Assembly: GCF_014205055.1 (NCBI RefSeq)
Contig: NZ_JACHMS010000001.1
Span: 930,001-994,000, forward strand
Length of the DNA: 64,000 nucleotides
From: Streptomyces luteogriseus
GTDB lineage: Bacteria; Actinomycetota; Actinomycetes; Streptomycetales; Streptomycetaceae
Direction: 5' to 3'
This document shows, one piece after another, positions 8,143 through 16,386 of the stretch. The stretch's first letter is position 1; each line of letters begins with the position of its first letter. Position numbers and translations under genes: made by a program. The notes beneath the pieces were generated by a model. The model was not told the DNA's origin, made no database searches, and was given only the letters and a program-made list of their open reading frames with translations.

Positions 8143-9141
8143 TCAGGGCGACGGGGCCGTCGAGCCCCGGATCTCCAGGGTGGGCGTGGCCAGTTGGACC
8201 CGGCCCGCTCCGCCGGCGCCCTCGAAGCGCTCCAGGAGGCAGCGGGCCGCACGCCGGCCGACCTCGTGACTGGAGTTGTCGGCCGTCGTGAGCCACACGT
8301 GCCGCAGCCGGGCGATGCTGGTGTTGTCGTAGCCGACGACGGACAGGTCGCGCGGGACGCGCAGCCCGAGTTCCTCCGCCGCCGAGAGCACACCGATGGC
8401 GGCGATGTCGTTGACGGCGAAGACGGCCGTGGGCCGGTCGGGGCGGCTGAGCAGCCGCACGGTCGTGCGGTAGCCGCCCTCCTCGGTCATGTCGCTCGGC
8501 TCGACCACCGCCTGCTCCCCGAGGCCGTGGCGGCGCATCGTCGCCTCGAAGCTGCGGCGCCGCAGCTCGCCCACCGCTCCGTAGCCCGCGATGTGCGCGA
8601 TCCGGCGGTGCCCGAGGCCGATCAGGTGCTCGGCGACCAGCCGGGCGCCGCGCTCGTCGTCGCCGGCCACGACGTCCACGCCCGGCGGGGCCGGTTCGCG
8701 GGAGCCCGCCAGCACGACCGGGATCCTCTCGGCCACCCCGCCGAGGGCCGCCGGGTCGGGCAGCGTGCCGACCACGACCAGGCCGTCGACGCGCAGGTCG
8801 AGCAGCGGGTCGGCCGGGTCCTGGCCGGTGCGGCGGTTGAGGCGGGCGTCGGCCAGCAGCATGTGCAGGCCGTTGGCGTGCAGCAGGGAGTTCAAACCCT
8901 CGAGGAGGTCGACGAACCAGGGGTTGCGCAGGTCGTTCAGGAGGACACCGACCGTGCGGGTGCGCTGCTCGCTCAGGCTGCGTGCGGCGGTGTTGGGCCG
9001 GTAGCCGAGCTCCCGGGCGGCCCGGAGCACGGCGTCCCGCTTCTCGGGGCGCACCTGGTCGGAGCCGCGCAGCGCGAGGGAGACCAGCGACTTGGAGACA
9101 CCGGCCCGTTCGGCCACGTCCCGGATGGTCGGCGCTCTCAT
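8143..9141 (-). CDS. LacI-family transcriptional regulator (adjacent to sugar dehydrogenase)
   Basis: This 332-residue repressor begins MRAPTIRDVAERAGVSKSLVS, a canonical LacI helix-turn-helix with hinge helix, followed by a periplasmic-binding-like effector domain (VGVLLNDLRNPWF ... VVGYDNTSIARL). The ATG at 9141 is chosen over a GTG 27 bp upstream because the family starts here and because a predicted promoter places the transcript start at this ATG. A 12-bp operator (9146-9157) overlaps that promoter, so it should repress itself, and a second copy (9228-9239) sits in the promoter of the divergent dehydrogenase gene. The effector is probably a sugar or cyclitol. Confidence 0.88.
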   Translation of the reverse strand: MRAPTIRDVAERAGVSKSLVSLALRGSDQVRPEKRDAVLRAARELGYRPNTAARSLSEQRTRTVGVLLNDLRNPWFVDLLEGLNSLLHANGLHMLLADARLNRRTGQDPADPLLDLRVDGLVVVGTLPDPAALGGVAERIPVVLAGSREPAPPGVDVVAGDDERGARLVAEHLIGLGHRRIAHIAGYGAVGELRRRSFEATMRRHGLGEQAVVEPSDMTEEGGYRTTVRLLSRPDRPTAVFAVNDIAAIGVLSAAEELGLRVPRDLSVVGYDNTSIARLRHVWLTTADNSSHEVGRRAARCLLERFEGAGGAGRVQLATPTLEIRGSTAPSP

Positions 9142-9145
9142 GGGA

Positions 9146-9157
9146 TGGACCGTTCCA
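9146..9157. promoter_or_regulatory. LacI-type operator O1 over the repressor promoter
   Basis: The complement reads TGGAACGGTCCA, matching the palindrome TGGAnCGnTCCA with the central CG typical of LacI-family operators. It covers the predicted -10 (AACGGT, complement of 9149-9154) of the lacI-type gene. Confidence 0.7.
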
Positions 9158-9172
9158 TGCTGCGCCACGGCT

Positions 9173-9188
9173 TGTCAAAGGGTTGACA
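9173..9188. promoter_or_regulatory. Back-to-back -35 boxes of divergent promoters
   Basis: TGTCAA (9173-9178) and TTGACA (9183-9188) are perfect -35 hexamers pointing away from each other, 4 bp apart. The rightward promoter continues to CAGGGT at 9207-9212 after an 18-bp spacer, and the leftward one to AACGGT (9154-9149) after 18 bp. Confidence 0.6.
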
Positions 9189-9227
9189 GCGTCGGTGAAC
9201 CCCGCCCAGGGTGGCCTGGACAGGTTC

Positions 9228-9239
9228 TGGAACGGTCCA
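9228..9239. promoter_or_regulatory. LacI-type operator O2 upstream of dehydrogenase
   Basis: TGGAACGGTCCA is identical to the complement of the operator at 9146-9157. It lies just after the predicted rightward transcript start and 14 bp before the ATG at 9253, a position where a bound repressor would block transcription. Confidence 0.7.
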
Positions 9240-9252
9240 AAGAGGGGCTCTC

Positions 9253-10416
9253 ATGGTGGACACGCTCGGCGTCGCCGTCATCGGATTCGGCTGGATGGGG
9301 CGGGTGCACACCCAGGCGTACGCGCGCGTGCGGCACCACTATCCGCAGCTGCCCCTCGTACCGGAGCTGGTGACGGTCGCGGAGGAGGTGCCGGGCCGGG
9401 CGGAGGAGGCCGCCGCGCAGTTCGGGTTCGCCTCGACGACCCGGGACTGGCGCGAGGTGGCCGCCGACCCCCGGGTGCGGGCGGTCAGCATCACCGCGCC
9501 GAACTTTTTGCACCGCGAGATCGGTGTCGCCATGGCCGAGGCGGGCAAGCACATCTGGATCGAGAAGCCGGTCGGTCTGACCGCCGAGGACGCCGGCGCG
9601 GTCGCGGACGCGGTCGCCAAGGCGGGCGTGCAGGGCGCCGTGGGCTTCAACTACCGCAACGCGCCCGCCGTCGAGGCGGCCCGCGAGCTGATCGCCTCCG
9701 GGGAGATCGGCACGGTCACCCATGTCCGCGTCCGGCTGTTCAGCGACTACGCGGCCCATCCCGAGTCCGCGCTGACCTGGCGCTACGAGCGGGAGCGGGG
9801 CGGCAGCGGGGTATTGGGCGACCTGGCGTCGCACGGCGTGGACCTGGCCCGTCATCTGCTCGGCGACATCACGTCCCTGACGGCCGACACGGCGATCTTC
9901 CTCCCGGAGCGGGCCCGCCCGACGGGCGCCACGGCCGGTCACATCCGCGCCGCCGGGGGCGAACTCGGTCCGGTCGAGAACGAGGACTACGTCAGCTGCC
10001 TGCTGCGCTTCGCCTCCGGTGCCCGCGGTGTCCTGGAGGCCTGCCGGGTCTCGGTCGGTGAGCAGAACAACTACGGCTTCGAGGTGCACGGCAGCAAGGG
10101 CGCCGTGTTCTGGGACTTCCGCCGCATGAACGAGCTGGGGATCAGCCGCGGGACCACCTACCAGGACCAGTCCGTGACCACGGTGTATGCCGGCCCGGGT
10201 CACGGGGAGTTCGCGGCGTTCCAGCCGGGCGCCGCGAACGCCATGGGATACGACGACCTGAAGGTCATCGAGGCGTACCGCTTCCTCAGGTCGGTCGCCG
10301 AGGGCACGCCGCACGGAGCGACGCTCAAGGACGCCGTGCACAGCGCGGCCGCGCTGGACGCCATGGCGCGGTCGGCGCAGAGCGGGAGCTGGGCGGAGGT
10401 GACGGGGCGGGCCTGA
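9253..10416 (+). CDS. Gfo/Idh/MocA-family sugar or inositol dehydrogenase
   Basis: This 387-residue NAD(P)-dependent dehydrogenase has a Rossmann GxGxxG motif at 11-16 (GFGWMG) and the family lysine in IEKPVG at about 112. The C-terminal substrate domain carries GDLASHGVDLARHL, whose histidine is the usual active-site residue. Length is slightly above average. ATG 9253 was chosen because AGAGGGG precedes it and family similarity starts here; a longer frame from 9211 would span the operator. It stands divergent from a LacI-family gene and behind its operator. The substrate is unknown. Confidence 0.85.
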   Translation: MVDTLGVAVIGFGWMGRVHTQAYARVRHHYPQLPLVPELVTVAEEVPGRAEEAAAQFGFASTTRDWREVAADPRVRAVSITAPNFLHREIGVAMAEAGKHIWIEKPVGLTAEDAGAVADAVAKAGVQGAVGFNYRNAPAVEAARELIASGEIGTVTHVRVRLFSDYAAHPESALTWRYERERGGSGVLGDLASHGVDLARHLLGDITSLTADTAIFLPERARPTGATAGHIRAAGGELGPVENEDYVSCLLRFASGARGVLEACRVSVGEQNNYGFEVHGSKGAVFWDFRRMNELGISRGTTYQDQSVTTVYAGPGHGEFAAFQPGAANAMGYDDLKVIEAYRFLRSVAEGTPHGATLKDAVHSAAALDAMARSAQSGSWAEVTGRA

Positions 10417-10523
10417 CACCCGCCCCCGGCCCCGGCCCCGGCCCGGTCTCGGGCCGGCACCGGCCCGGGCTCGGCCTGGGGCCCTGCACGGTTCGGGCTC
10501 GGTCTCGGGCCCGGCCCCCGCCC
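10417..10523. repeat. GGCCCC-rich low-complexity spacer with hairpin
   Basis: The spacer is made of irregular CCCCGG/GGCCCC/CTCGGG units. It includes a perfect 8-bp hairpin (10438-10445 with 10450-10457, loop GTCT) and lies between convergent genes, so it probably serves as a bidirectional terminator and is prone to slippage. Confidence 0.55.
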
Positions 10524-11135
10524 TCAGCCCGGGCGATGGAGCCTTCGGCCCAGATAGACCTTCACCGGCACGAGGACGAGCCACAGCCACATGATCCTTG
10601 GGCCCGTCACCATGACCAGCGGGACGGTGGCGAGGAAGACCACCACCGAGGTGGCGCTGTCGATGAGGTAGAGCGTGGTCGCCGCCTCGGAGGGCCGGTC
10701 GTGGCGCAGCCAGGGGCGCCTCGCCAGGACGGCTGCCACCCCGAGATGGCAGGCGCCCAGCGCGGCGACGGCGCCCGCGTAGACGGCGACCGACACGGAC
10801 TGCGCCCCGTACTCGGCGAGCAGCCGGGTCGGAAAGGGCACGAGGGCCGCGACACCGAGCCCGACCATCGAGATGCCGATCACCTGGCCGTCGATCTCCC
10901 GGACGTCCTGGAAGATCCGCCGGTGGTCACGCCAGAAACTCCCCAGCACCGCGACGCTCAACGCGTAGGCCCCGAGGTCCGGGATCAGCTCCCCCAAGGC
11001 CCTGCGGTAGGCGTCGGGGTCCAGCTCCCGGGGCACGGAGAGGTCCAGGACGAGCAGGGTGATGGCGATGGCGAACACACCGTCGACCAGGGTCACCAAC
11101 CGCTCGGGGCCGCCGTCCGGGCGCGAGGTCCACAT
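10524..11135 (-). CDS. TMEM175-like (DUF1211) membrane protein
   Basis: This 203-residue protein has about six membrane segments and starts MWTSRPDGGPERLVTLVDGVFAIAITLLVLDL after trimming. The block RxxxxxDGVFAIAxTLLVLDL is the signature of bacterial TMEM175-type potassium channels. The usual FSD triplet in helix 1 reads LVD here, so selectivity may differ. A start at 11195 is possible but adds only proline/glycine-rich sequence. TACCGT 7 nt upstream of the chosen ATG suggests a near-leaderless transcript. It converges with the dehydrogenase gene and is not clearly linked to sugar metabolism. Confidence 0.72.
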   Translation of the reverse strand: MWTSRPDGGPERLVTLVDGVFAIAITLLVLDLSVPRELDPDAYRRALGELIPDLGAYALSVAVLGSFWRDHRRIFQDVREIDGQVIGISMVGLGVAALVPFPTRLLAEYGAQSVSVAVYAGAVAALGACHLGVAAVLARRPWLRHDRPSEAATTLYLIDSATSVVVFLATVPLVMVTGPRIMWLWLVLVPVKVYLGRRLHRPG

Positions 11136-11198
11136 GCGCCCGACGGTAGGGGGAGGCGCGGGTCTCCCCCCGGACCCACGCCCGGCATCCCCCACGGA

Positions 11199-12230
11199 TC
11201 ACACGGCCGCCTGCGGGGGCATGTTGTACGGCGTCACCACCTGGATCGCCGACGGCAGGGTCGGGCCCGCCGGCGGCAGCGCGTCGTGGGCGCGCATGAC
11301 GGTGTGGCAGGCCTCGCGCACGTCCTGGCGCAGGTCGTGGTGGAGCACGGCGGACAGCCGGTGCTCGCGCAGCAGACGGGTGTTGTCGTGGTCGAGGTCG
11401 TGCGCGACGAACACCGCGCAGTCGCGGCCGAGGTCGTCGAAGGCGCGCAGCGTGGCGATGTTGCCGCCGCCGATCGAGTACACCGCGCGGATGCCGGGGT
11501 CGCGTTCCAGCGCGGCCCGGACGAGGTCGTACTGGGTGGCGTCCAGCCCCTGCCCCTCGGCGATCTCGACCAGCGTGCGCTCGGGGTGCCGGGCGCGCAT
11601 GGCGCTGCGGAAGCCCATCTCGCGCTCCTCCTCGTTGCGGAAGAAGCCGCTGCTGAGGCTGGTGAGGATGTTGCCCGGGCGCTCCCCCAGCCACTGGCCC
11701 ATCAGGTACGCGGCCGTCGCACCCGCCGCCCGGTCGTCTATGCCGACGTAGGCGCGGCGGGCGCTGGCGGGCAGGTCGGTCACCAGCGTCACGACCGGGA
11801 CGCCGGCGGCTTCGAGCCGGCCGACCGCGGCGGTGACCTCGGGGACGTCCGGGGCCTTGAGGATCACGCCCTGCGAGCCGCGCCGGGCGATCCGGTCCAG
11901 GATCCGCACCAGTTCCCCCGCCGGGCCCGTCTCGCGGAAGTGGAAGCGGGAACGGAGCACCGCCGGACGCAGCGACGGCAGCTCGGCCTCCAGGGCGGAG
12001 CGGATCGCCGTGGTGAACCGCTCGGGTGCCTGCATCACGATGTCGACCATGAAGGTCCGGCCGACGAGGCGCACCTGGGTGCGCTGCCGGTCGAGGTCGG
12101 CGATGGCCTGGCGGACCTCGCGTGCGGTGCTCTCACGCACGCCTCCCCTGCCGTTCAGCACCCGGTCGACGGTCGCCTCGCTCAGGCCCGCCTGACGTGC
12201 GATCTCCCGGATCGGGAACGGGTGGCCCAT
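11199..12230 (-). CDS. LacI-family regulator of the adjacent dioxygenase/dehydrogenase operon
   Basis: This 343-residue repressor starts MGHPFPIREIARQAGLSEATVDRVLNGRGGV, a LacI helix-turn-helix with hinge. The effector domain is of the periplasmic sugar-binding type, with VGIDDRAAGATAAYLMGQWL and GFFRNEEEREMGFR. Domain architecture resembles LacI members near inositol or ribose-type gene sets. It is divergent from the dioxygenase operon beginning at 12339; the 108-bp gap contains a direct repeat (12244-12254 and 12277-12285) that is a candidate binding site. Effector unknown. Confidence 0.85.
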   Translation of the reverse strand: MGHPFPIREIARQAGLSEATVDRVLNGRGGVRESTAREVRQAIADLDRQRTQVRLVGRTFMVDIVMQAPERFTTAIRSALEAELPSLRPAVLRSRFHFRETGPAGELVRILDRIARRGSQGVILKAPDVPEVTAAVGRLEAAGVPVVTLVTDLPASARRAYVGIDDRAAGATAAYLMGQWLGERPGNILTSLSSGFFRNEEEREMGFRSAMRARHPERTLVEIAEGQGLDATQYDLVRAALERDPGIRAVYSIGGGNIATLRAFDDLGRDCAVFVAHDLDHDNTRLLREHRLSAVLHHDLRQDVREACHTVMRAHDALPPAGPTLPSAIQVVTPYNMPPQAAV

Positions 12231-12243
12231 GCGCCGGCTCCTT

Positions 12244-12285
12244 GAGGGGTTTTTGATGGCTCGCTGCTGGTTGTTCGAGGGGTTT
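12244..12285. promoter_or_regulatory. GAGGGGTTT direct repeats between divergent genes
   Basis: GAGGGGTTT occurs at 12244-12252 and 12277-12285, 33 bp apart, about three helical turns and hence on the same DNA face. The pair sits between the LacI-family gene and the operon starting at 12339. Confidence 0.4.
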
Positions 12286-12338
12286 GTACTGACAAGAATG
12301 ACAGGGCTGCGTCGCTCCGTGACCCCGAAGGGACGACG

Positions 12339-13496
12339 ATGTCCTTCACTTCCGTCCACCGCCGTGCCTGGCTGTCCGAACAGGACTGCGATCTCGACGC
12401 GTTCCGCGCGCTGGTCGAGCAGGCCACCGACCCCGCCGACTATCCGCACGCCAGTGCCGTGGAGCGGAACGTGCTCGTCTACGACTGCGGCCTGCTCGAG
12501 GGCGACCGGGTGATCCAGGCCGAGCTGGTGCGGGCGCTCGCCGACGGGCCCGGCATCGTGGTCTTCCGCGGTGCCTTCCCCGACCCGGAGGTCGTGGACC
12601 GGGCCACCGAGGTGTTCGAGGCGCTGATCGCCGAGCAGCGCGCCTCGGGTGCCGAGGCCGGTGACCACTTCGCCAGACCGGGCGCCAACGACCGGGTCTG
12701 GAACGCGCTGGAGAAGGCGGCCCTCTACGACCCGGAGGCGTTCGCCGACTACTACGCGAACGACATCCTGGCCCTGATGGCGACCGCCTGGCTCGGACCC
12801 GGCTACCAGGTGACCTCCCAGCTCAACGTGGTCAACCCGGGCGGCGCCGCCCAGACCGCGCACCGGGACTACCACCTTGGCTTCCTGTCGAACGAGGCCG
12901 CCGCCGCCTACCCGGCGCAGGTGCACCGCCTCTCCCCCGTGCTGACGCTCCAGGGCGCGGTCGCACACTGCGACATGCCCGTGGAGTCCGGGCCGACGAT
13001 GTACCTGCCGCACTCGCAGAAGTACGAGCCGGGCTACCTCGCCTGGCGGCTCCCGGAGTTCCGGGCGTACTTCGAGGCGCACCAGGTGCAGCTGCCGCTC
13101 GCCAAGGGCGACGCGGTGTTCTTCAACCCGGCCCTCTTCCACGCGGCCGGCACCAACCGCTCCGCGGACATCCGGCGTATGGCCAACCTGCTGCAGGTGT
13201 CGTCCGCGTTCGGGCGTGCCATGGAGACGGTGGACCGGGAGGCGGTGGCCAACGCGGTGTATCCGGCTCTGCTCAAGCGCAAGGCCGAAGGCGCCGACCA
13301 GGCGTGGCTGGAGCACGTGATCGCGGCGAGCGCCGAGGGCTACCCCTTCCCCACCAACCTCGACAGCGACCCGCCGGTCGAGGGCCTGGCCCCGCCCTCG
13401 CAGGCGGATCTGATGCGGCGCGCGCTGCGCGAGGAATGGACGCCGGAGGCGCTCCGGGCGGAGCTGCGGGCCGGTGCCGAACGGCGAGAGAGCTGA
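12339..13496 (+). CDS. Phytanoyl-CoA dioxygenase family Fe(II)/2-oxoglutarate enzyme
   Basis: This 385-residue protein has the double-stranded beta-helix pattern of PhyH-type oxygenases. The iron-binding HxD is in TAHRDYHLG (His and Asp about 6 residues into the motif) and a distal histidine is in NPALFHAAGTNRS, whose Arg-containing follow-on (DIRRMANLLQ) can bind 2-oxoglutarate. Such enzymes hydroxylate small molecules. It is first in an operon with an SDR and two Gfo/Idh/MocA dehydrogenases, behind a LacI-family gene, so its substrate is likely a sugar, cyclitol or sugar acid rather than a fatty acid. The ATG has AAGGGA 7 bp upstream. Confidence 0.82.
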   Translation: MSFTSVHRRAWLSEQDCDLDAFRALVEQATDPADYPHASAVERNVLVYDCGLLEGDRVIQAELVRALADGPGIVVFRGAFPDPEVVDRATEVFEALIAEQRASGAEAGDHFARPGANDRVWNALEKAALYDPEAFADYYANDILALMATAWLGPGYQVTSQLNVVNPGGAAQTAHRDYHLGFLSNEAAAAYPAQVHRLSPVLTLQGAVAHCDMPVESGPTMYLPHSQKYEPGYLAWRLPEFRAYFEAHQVQLPLAKGDAVFFNPALFHAAGTNRSADIRRMANLLQVSSAFGRAMETVDREAVANAVYPALLKRKAEGADQAWLEHVIAASAEGYPFPTNLDSDPPVEGLAPPSQADLMRRALREEWTPEALRAELRAGAERRES

Positions 13497-13504
13497 GGAA
13501 CTCG

Positions 13505-14281
13505 ATGGGACTTCTCGACGACAAGGTCGTCCTGGTCAACGGCGGCAGTCAGGGGGTCGGCGCGGCCATCGCGCGGGCCGCGGTCCGCGAGGGGGCGGTC
13601 GTGGCCGTCACCGGGCGGCGCCCGGAACCCGGCGAGGCGCTGGTGGAGGAGCTGACCGCCGTCGGCGGCAAGGCGTTGTACGTCCGGGCCGACCTGTCGG
13701 ACGCCGAGCAGGCCAAGGCCTCCGTGGCCCGGGTCGTGCAGACGTACGGCCGGGTCGACTGCCTGGTGAACTCCGCCGGCCTGACGTCCCGGGGGACGCT
13801 GCTGGACACCACGCCCGAGCTGTTCGACCAGCACATCGGGATCAACCTCAAGGGCCCGTTCTTCGCGATGCAGGCGGTGGTCGCGGACATGGTGGGGCGC
13901 GAGGCGCCCGGCACGATCGTCAACATCATCACGTCGTCGGCGCACGGCGGGCAGCCGTTCCTGGCGCCGTACGTCGCCGCCAAGGCCGGGCTGATCGGCC
14001 TGACCCGCAACGCCGCGCACGCCCACCGGTGGGACCGGGTCCGGATCAACGGCCTGAACATCGGCTGGACCGCGACGGAGGGCGAGGACGCCACGCAGAA
14101 GGCCTTCCACGGGGCGGGGGACGACTGGCGCGAGGAGGCCGCCGCGAAGCTGCCGATGGGCAAGCTGGGGCAGCCGGACGAGATCGCCGACTTCGTGGTC
14201 TTCCTGCTGTCGGACCGGTCCGGGGTGGTCACCGGGTCGGTGATCGACTGGGACCAGAACGTCCTCGGTGGACTGGACTGA
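13505..14281 (+). CDS. Short-chain dehydrogenase/reductase
   Basis: This 258-residue classical SDR has the cofactor motif in VNGGSQGVGAA, the NSAG motif, a catalytic serine in IITSSAHGG, and an intact active site YVAAK. The C-terminus carries VTGSVIDWDQN. GAGGAA precedes the ATG and the gene starts 8 bp after the dioxygenase stop, so both are co-transcribed. It probably oxidises the product of the dioxygenase or a related polyol. Confidence 0.85.
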   Translation: MGLLDDKVVLVNGGSQGVGAAIARAAVREGAVVAVTGRRPEPGEALVEELTAVGGKALYVRADLSDAEQAKASVARVVQTYGRVDCLVNSAGLTSRGTLLDTTPELFDQHIGINLKGPFFAMQAVVADMVGREAPGTIVNIITSSAHGGQPFLAPYVAAKAGLIGLTRNAAHAHRWDRVRINGLNIGWTATEGEDATQKAFHGAGDDWREEAAAKLPMGKLGQPDEIADFVVFLLSDRSGVVTGSVIDWDQNVLGGLD

Positions 14282-14327
14282 CAACTCTCCGCAAGAAACC
14301 CTCCCCCCATCTAGGAGCAACACCCCC

Positions 14328-15332
14328 ATGCGTATCGGAATCCTCGGCCTCGGCCGCATCGGCGCCTTCCACGCCGAGACCCTCTCCGGACTCGACGCCG
14401 TCGACTCCCTCGTCGTCACCGACCCGTTCGCGGACGCCGCCAAGGCCGCCGCCGAGCGGTTCGGGGCGGACGTCGTGGACTCGCCGGAGGCGCTGCTGGC
14501 CGCCGGAGTGGACGGCATCGTCGTCGCGGCCGCCACGGACGCCCACCCGGCGCTGATCCTGGCCGGTGTCGAGGCCGGTGTCCCCGTCTTCTGCGAGAAG
14601 CCCGTCGCCCGGACCATGGCCGAGGGTGTCGAGGTGCTCAAGGCCGTCCGCGGCCGGGACGTGCCGATCCAGATCGGCTACAACCGCCGTTTCGACGCCG
14701 GGTTCGTCAACGCCCGGGCCGCCGTGCAGAGCGGTGAGCTCGGCACGCTGCACACGGTCCGCTCGACCACTCTGGACCCGGCGCCCCCGCCGGCCGCGTA
14801 CATCGCCGCCTCCGGGGGCATCTTCCGCGACTGCTCGGTGCACGACTTCGACATCATCCGCTGGGTGACCGGCCGCGAGGTCAGGGAGGTGTACGCCGTC
14901 GGCGGCAACCGGGGCGCCGACTTCATCGAGGAGGCCGGCGACGCCGACACCACCGGCGCGATCCTCACCCTGGACGACGGCACCCTCGCGGTCGTGTCCA
15001 ACTCCCGCCACAACGCCCGGGGTTACGACGTCCGCATGGAGATCCACGGCTTCCAGGACTCCATCGCCGTCGGCCTGGAGGACAAGCTGCCGCTGCGCTC
15101 CGTCGAGCCCGGGGTGACCTTCCCGGCGGGCACGCCGCACGACTTCTTCATGGACCGCTTCACCGACGCCTACCGCGCCGAACTGACCGCGTTCACCGAG
15201 GTCGTCGCCGGCACCCGCCCCTCCCCCTGCACGATCGAGGACGCCCTGGAGGCGGGCTGGATCGCCGACGCGTGCACCCTGTCCCTGCACGAGCACCGTC
15301 CCGTGACGATCGAGGAGGTACGGCAGGCATGA
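14328..15332 (+). CDS. Gfo/Idh/MocA dehydrogenase, inositol 2-dehydrogenase-like
   Basis: This 334-residue protein has a GLGRIG Rossmann motif at 7-12 and the catalytic-lysine motif CEKPVA at about 90. The segment FRDCSVHDFDIIRWVTG provides the family Asp/His pair. It is close to bacterial inositol 2-dehydrogenases in length and motifs. A TAGGAG ribosome-binding site precedes the ATG. It overlaps the next dehydrogenase by ATGA. One of several related paralogues in the window, so different cyclitols or inosose isomers may be handled. Confidence 0.83.
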   Translation: MRIGILGLGRIGAFHAETLSGLDAVDSLVVTDPFADAAKAAAERFGADVVDSPEALLAAGVDGIVVAAATDAHPALILAGVEAGVPVFCEKPVARTMAEGVEVLKAVRGRDVPIQIGYNRRFDAGFVNARAAVQSGELGTLHTVRSTTLDPAPPPAAYIAASGGIFRDCSVHDFDIIRWVTGREVREVYAVGGNRGADFIEEAGDADTTGAILTLDDGTLAVVSNSRHNARGYDVRMEIHGFQDSIAVGLEDKLPLRSVEPGVTFPAGTPHDFFMDRFTDAYRAELTAFTEVVAGTRPSPCTIEDALEAGWIADACTLSLHEHRPVTIEEVRQA

Positions 15333-16345
15333 GCGAGACGGGCCGGGAACCCCTGCGCATAGGTGTGCTGGGAGCCGCGCGGATCACCGAACGCTCCCTG
15401 ATCGCCCCGGCCCGGGCGACCGGCCACCGCCTCGTCGCGGTGGCCGCCCGCGACCGCGACCGCGCCGAGGCGTTCGCCGCCGGGCACGGTGTGGAGCGGG
15501 TGGCGTCGTCGTACGCCGACCTCATCGCCGACCCCGAGGTCGAGGTCGTCTACAACCCGCTCGCCAACGGCCTGCACGGCCCGTGGAACCTGGCCGCCCT
15601 CGCGGCCGGCAAGCACGTGCTGTCGGAGAAGCCGTCGGCGAGCAACGCCGCGGAGGCGGCCGAGGTACGGCAGGCCGCCGAGCGGGCCGGGACGGTCTTC
15701 ATGGAGGCCTTCCACTACCTCTTCCACCCGGTCACCCGGCGCCTCCACGAGCTGCTGGCCTCGGGCGAACTCGGCGAACTGCGCCATGTCGAGGCCGTGG
15801 TCGCCATCGCCGCGCCGCCGGACACCGACCCGCGCTGGTCGCTGCCGCTGGCCGGCGGCGCCCTGATGGACCTCGGCTGCTACGGCCTGCACGCGCTGCG
15901 GATGCTCGCCCCCTGGGCGGGCGGCGCCCCGCGCCTGGCCGCGGCCCGGGCCGGAGAGCGCGCGGGCGCGGCCGGGGTCGACGAGTGGCTGGACGCCGAT
16001 CTGGAGTATCCGGGCGGCGCGACGGGCTCGGCCCGCTGCCACATGGCCCACGACGGCCTGGACATGGGCATCCGGATCATCGGCTCGCGGGGCGAGGCGA
16101 CGGCCCCGAACTTCGTCCTGCCCCAGTTGGACGACCGCATCGTGATCCGCACCGCGCGGGGCGAACGGACGGAGCACCTCGGCCCCCGCTCGTCGTACAC
16201 GTACCAGTTGGAGGCGTTCGCCGCCCGGGTGCGCGGCGGTGCGCCGCTGCCGCTGGACGCGGACGACGCGGTGACGACGATGGAGCTGATCGACGCCTGT
16301 TACCTGAAGGCCGGCTTCGAGACCCGGCCGCGTACCAGGATCTGA
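15329..16345 (+). CDS. Gfo/Idh/MocA-family oxidoreductase
   Basis: This 338-residue paralogue has a divergent nucleotide loop GAARIT (15-20), the lysine motif SEKPSA and MEAFHYLFHPVTRR, as in the subgroup of dimeric dihydrodiol/xylose dehydrogenase-like enzymes. The active-site region reads GGALMDLGCYGLHALR. Its start overlaps the preceding stop (ATGA), so the two are translationally coupled. Last gene of the LacI-linked operon, followed by a 15-bp terminator. Substrate unknown. Confidence 0.82.
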   Translation: MSETGREPLRIGVLGAARITERSLIAPARATGHRLVAVAARDRDRAEAFAAGHGVERVASSYADLIADPEVEVVYNPLANGLHGPWNLAALAAGKHVLSEKPSASNAAEAAEVRQAAERAGTVFMEAFHYLFHPVTRRLHELLASGELGELRHVEAVVAIAAPPDTDPRWSLPLAGGALMDLGCYGLHALRMLAPWAGGAPRLAAARAGERAGAAGVDEWLDADLEYPGGATGSARCHMAHDGLDMGIRIIGSRGEATAPNFVLPQLDDRIVIRTARGERTEHLGPRSSYTYQLEAFAARVRGGAPLPLDADDAVTTMELIDACYLKAGFETRPRTRI

Positions 16346-16353
16346 GGCACGCC

Positions 16354-16386
16354 GAAAGGGCCCGGGGGTCGCCCCCGGGCCCTTTC
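16354..16386. terminator. 15-bp bidirectional hairpin
   Basis: Arms 16354-16368 (GAAAGGGCCCGGGGG) and 16372-16386 are perfect complements with loop TCG. The A- and T-rich ends give a short T-run in both directions. It separates convergent dehydrogenase genes and overlaps the stop end of the minus-strand one by 2 bp. Confidence 0.85.

Noticed and set aside
12231..13316. Extension of the second LacI gene to 705 residues
   Set aside because: Upstream part is antisense to the dioxygenase; ATG 12230 gives a canonical LacI N-terminus.
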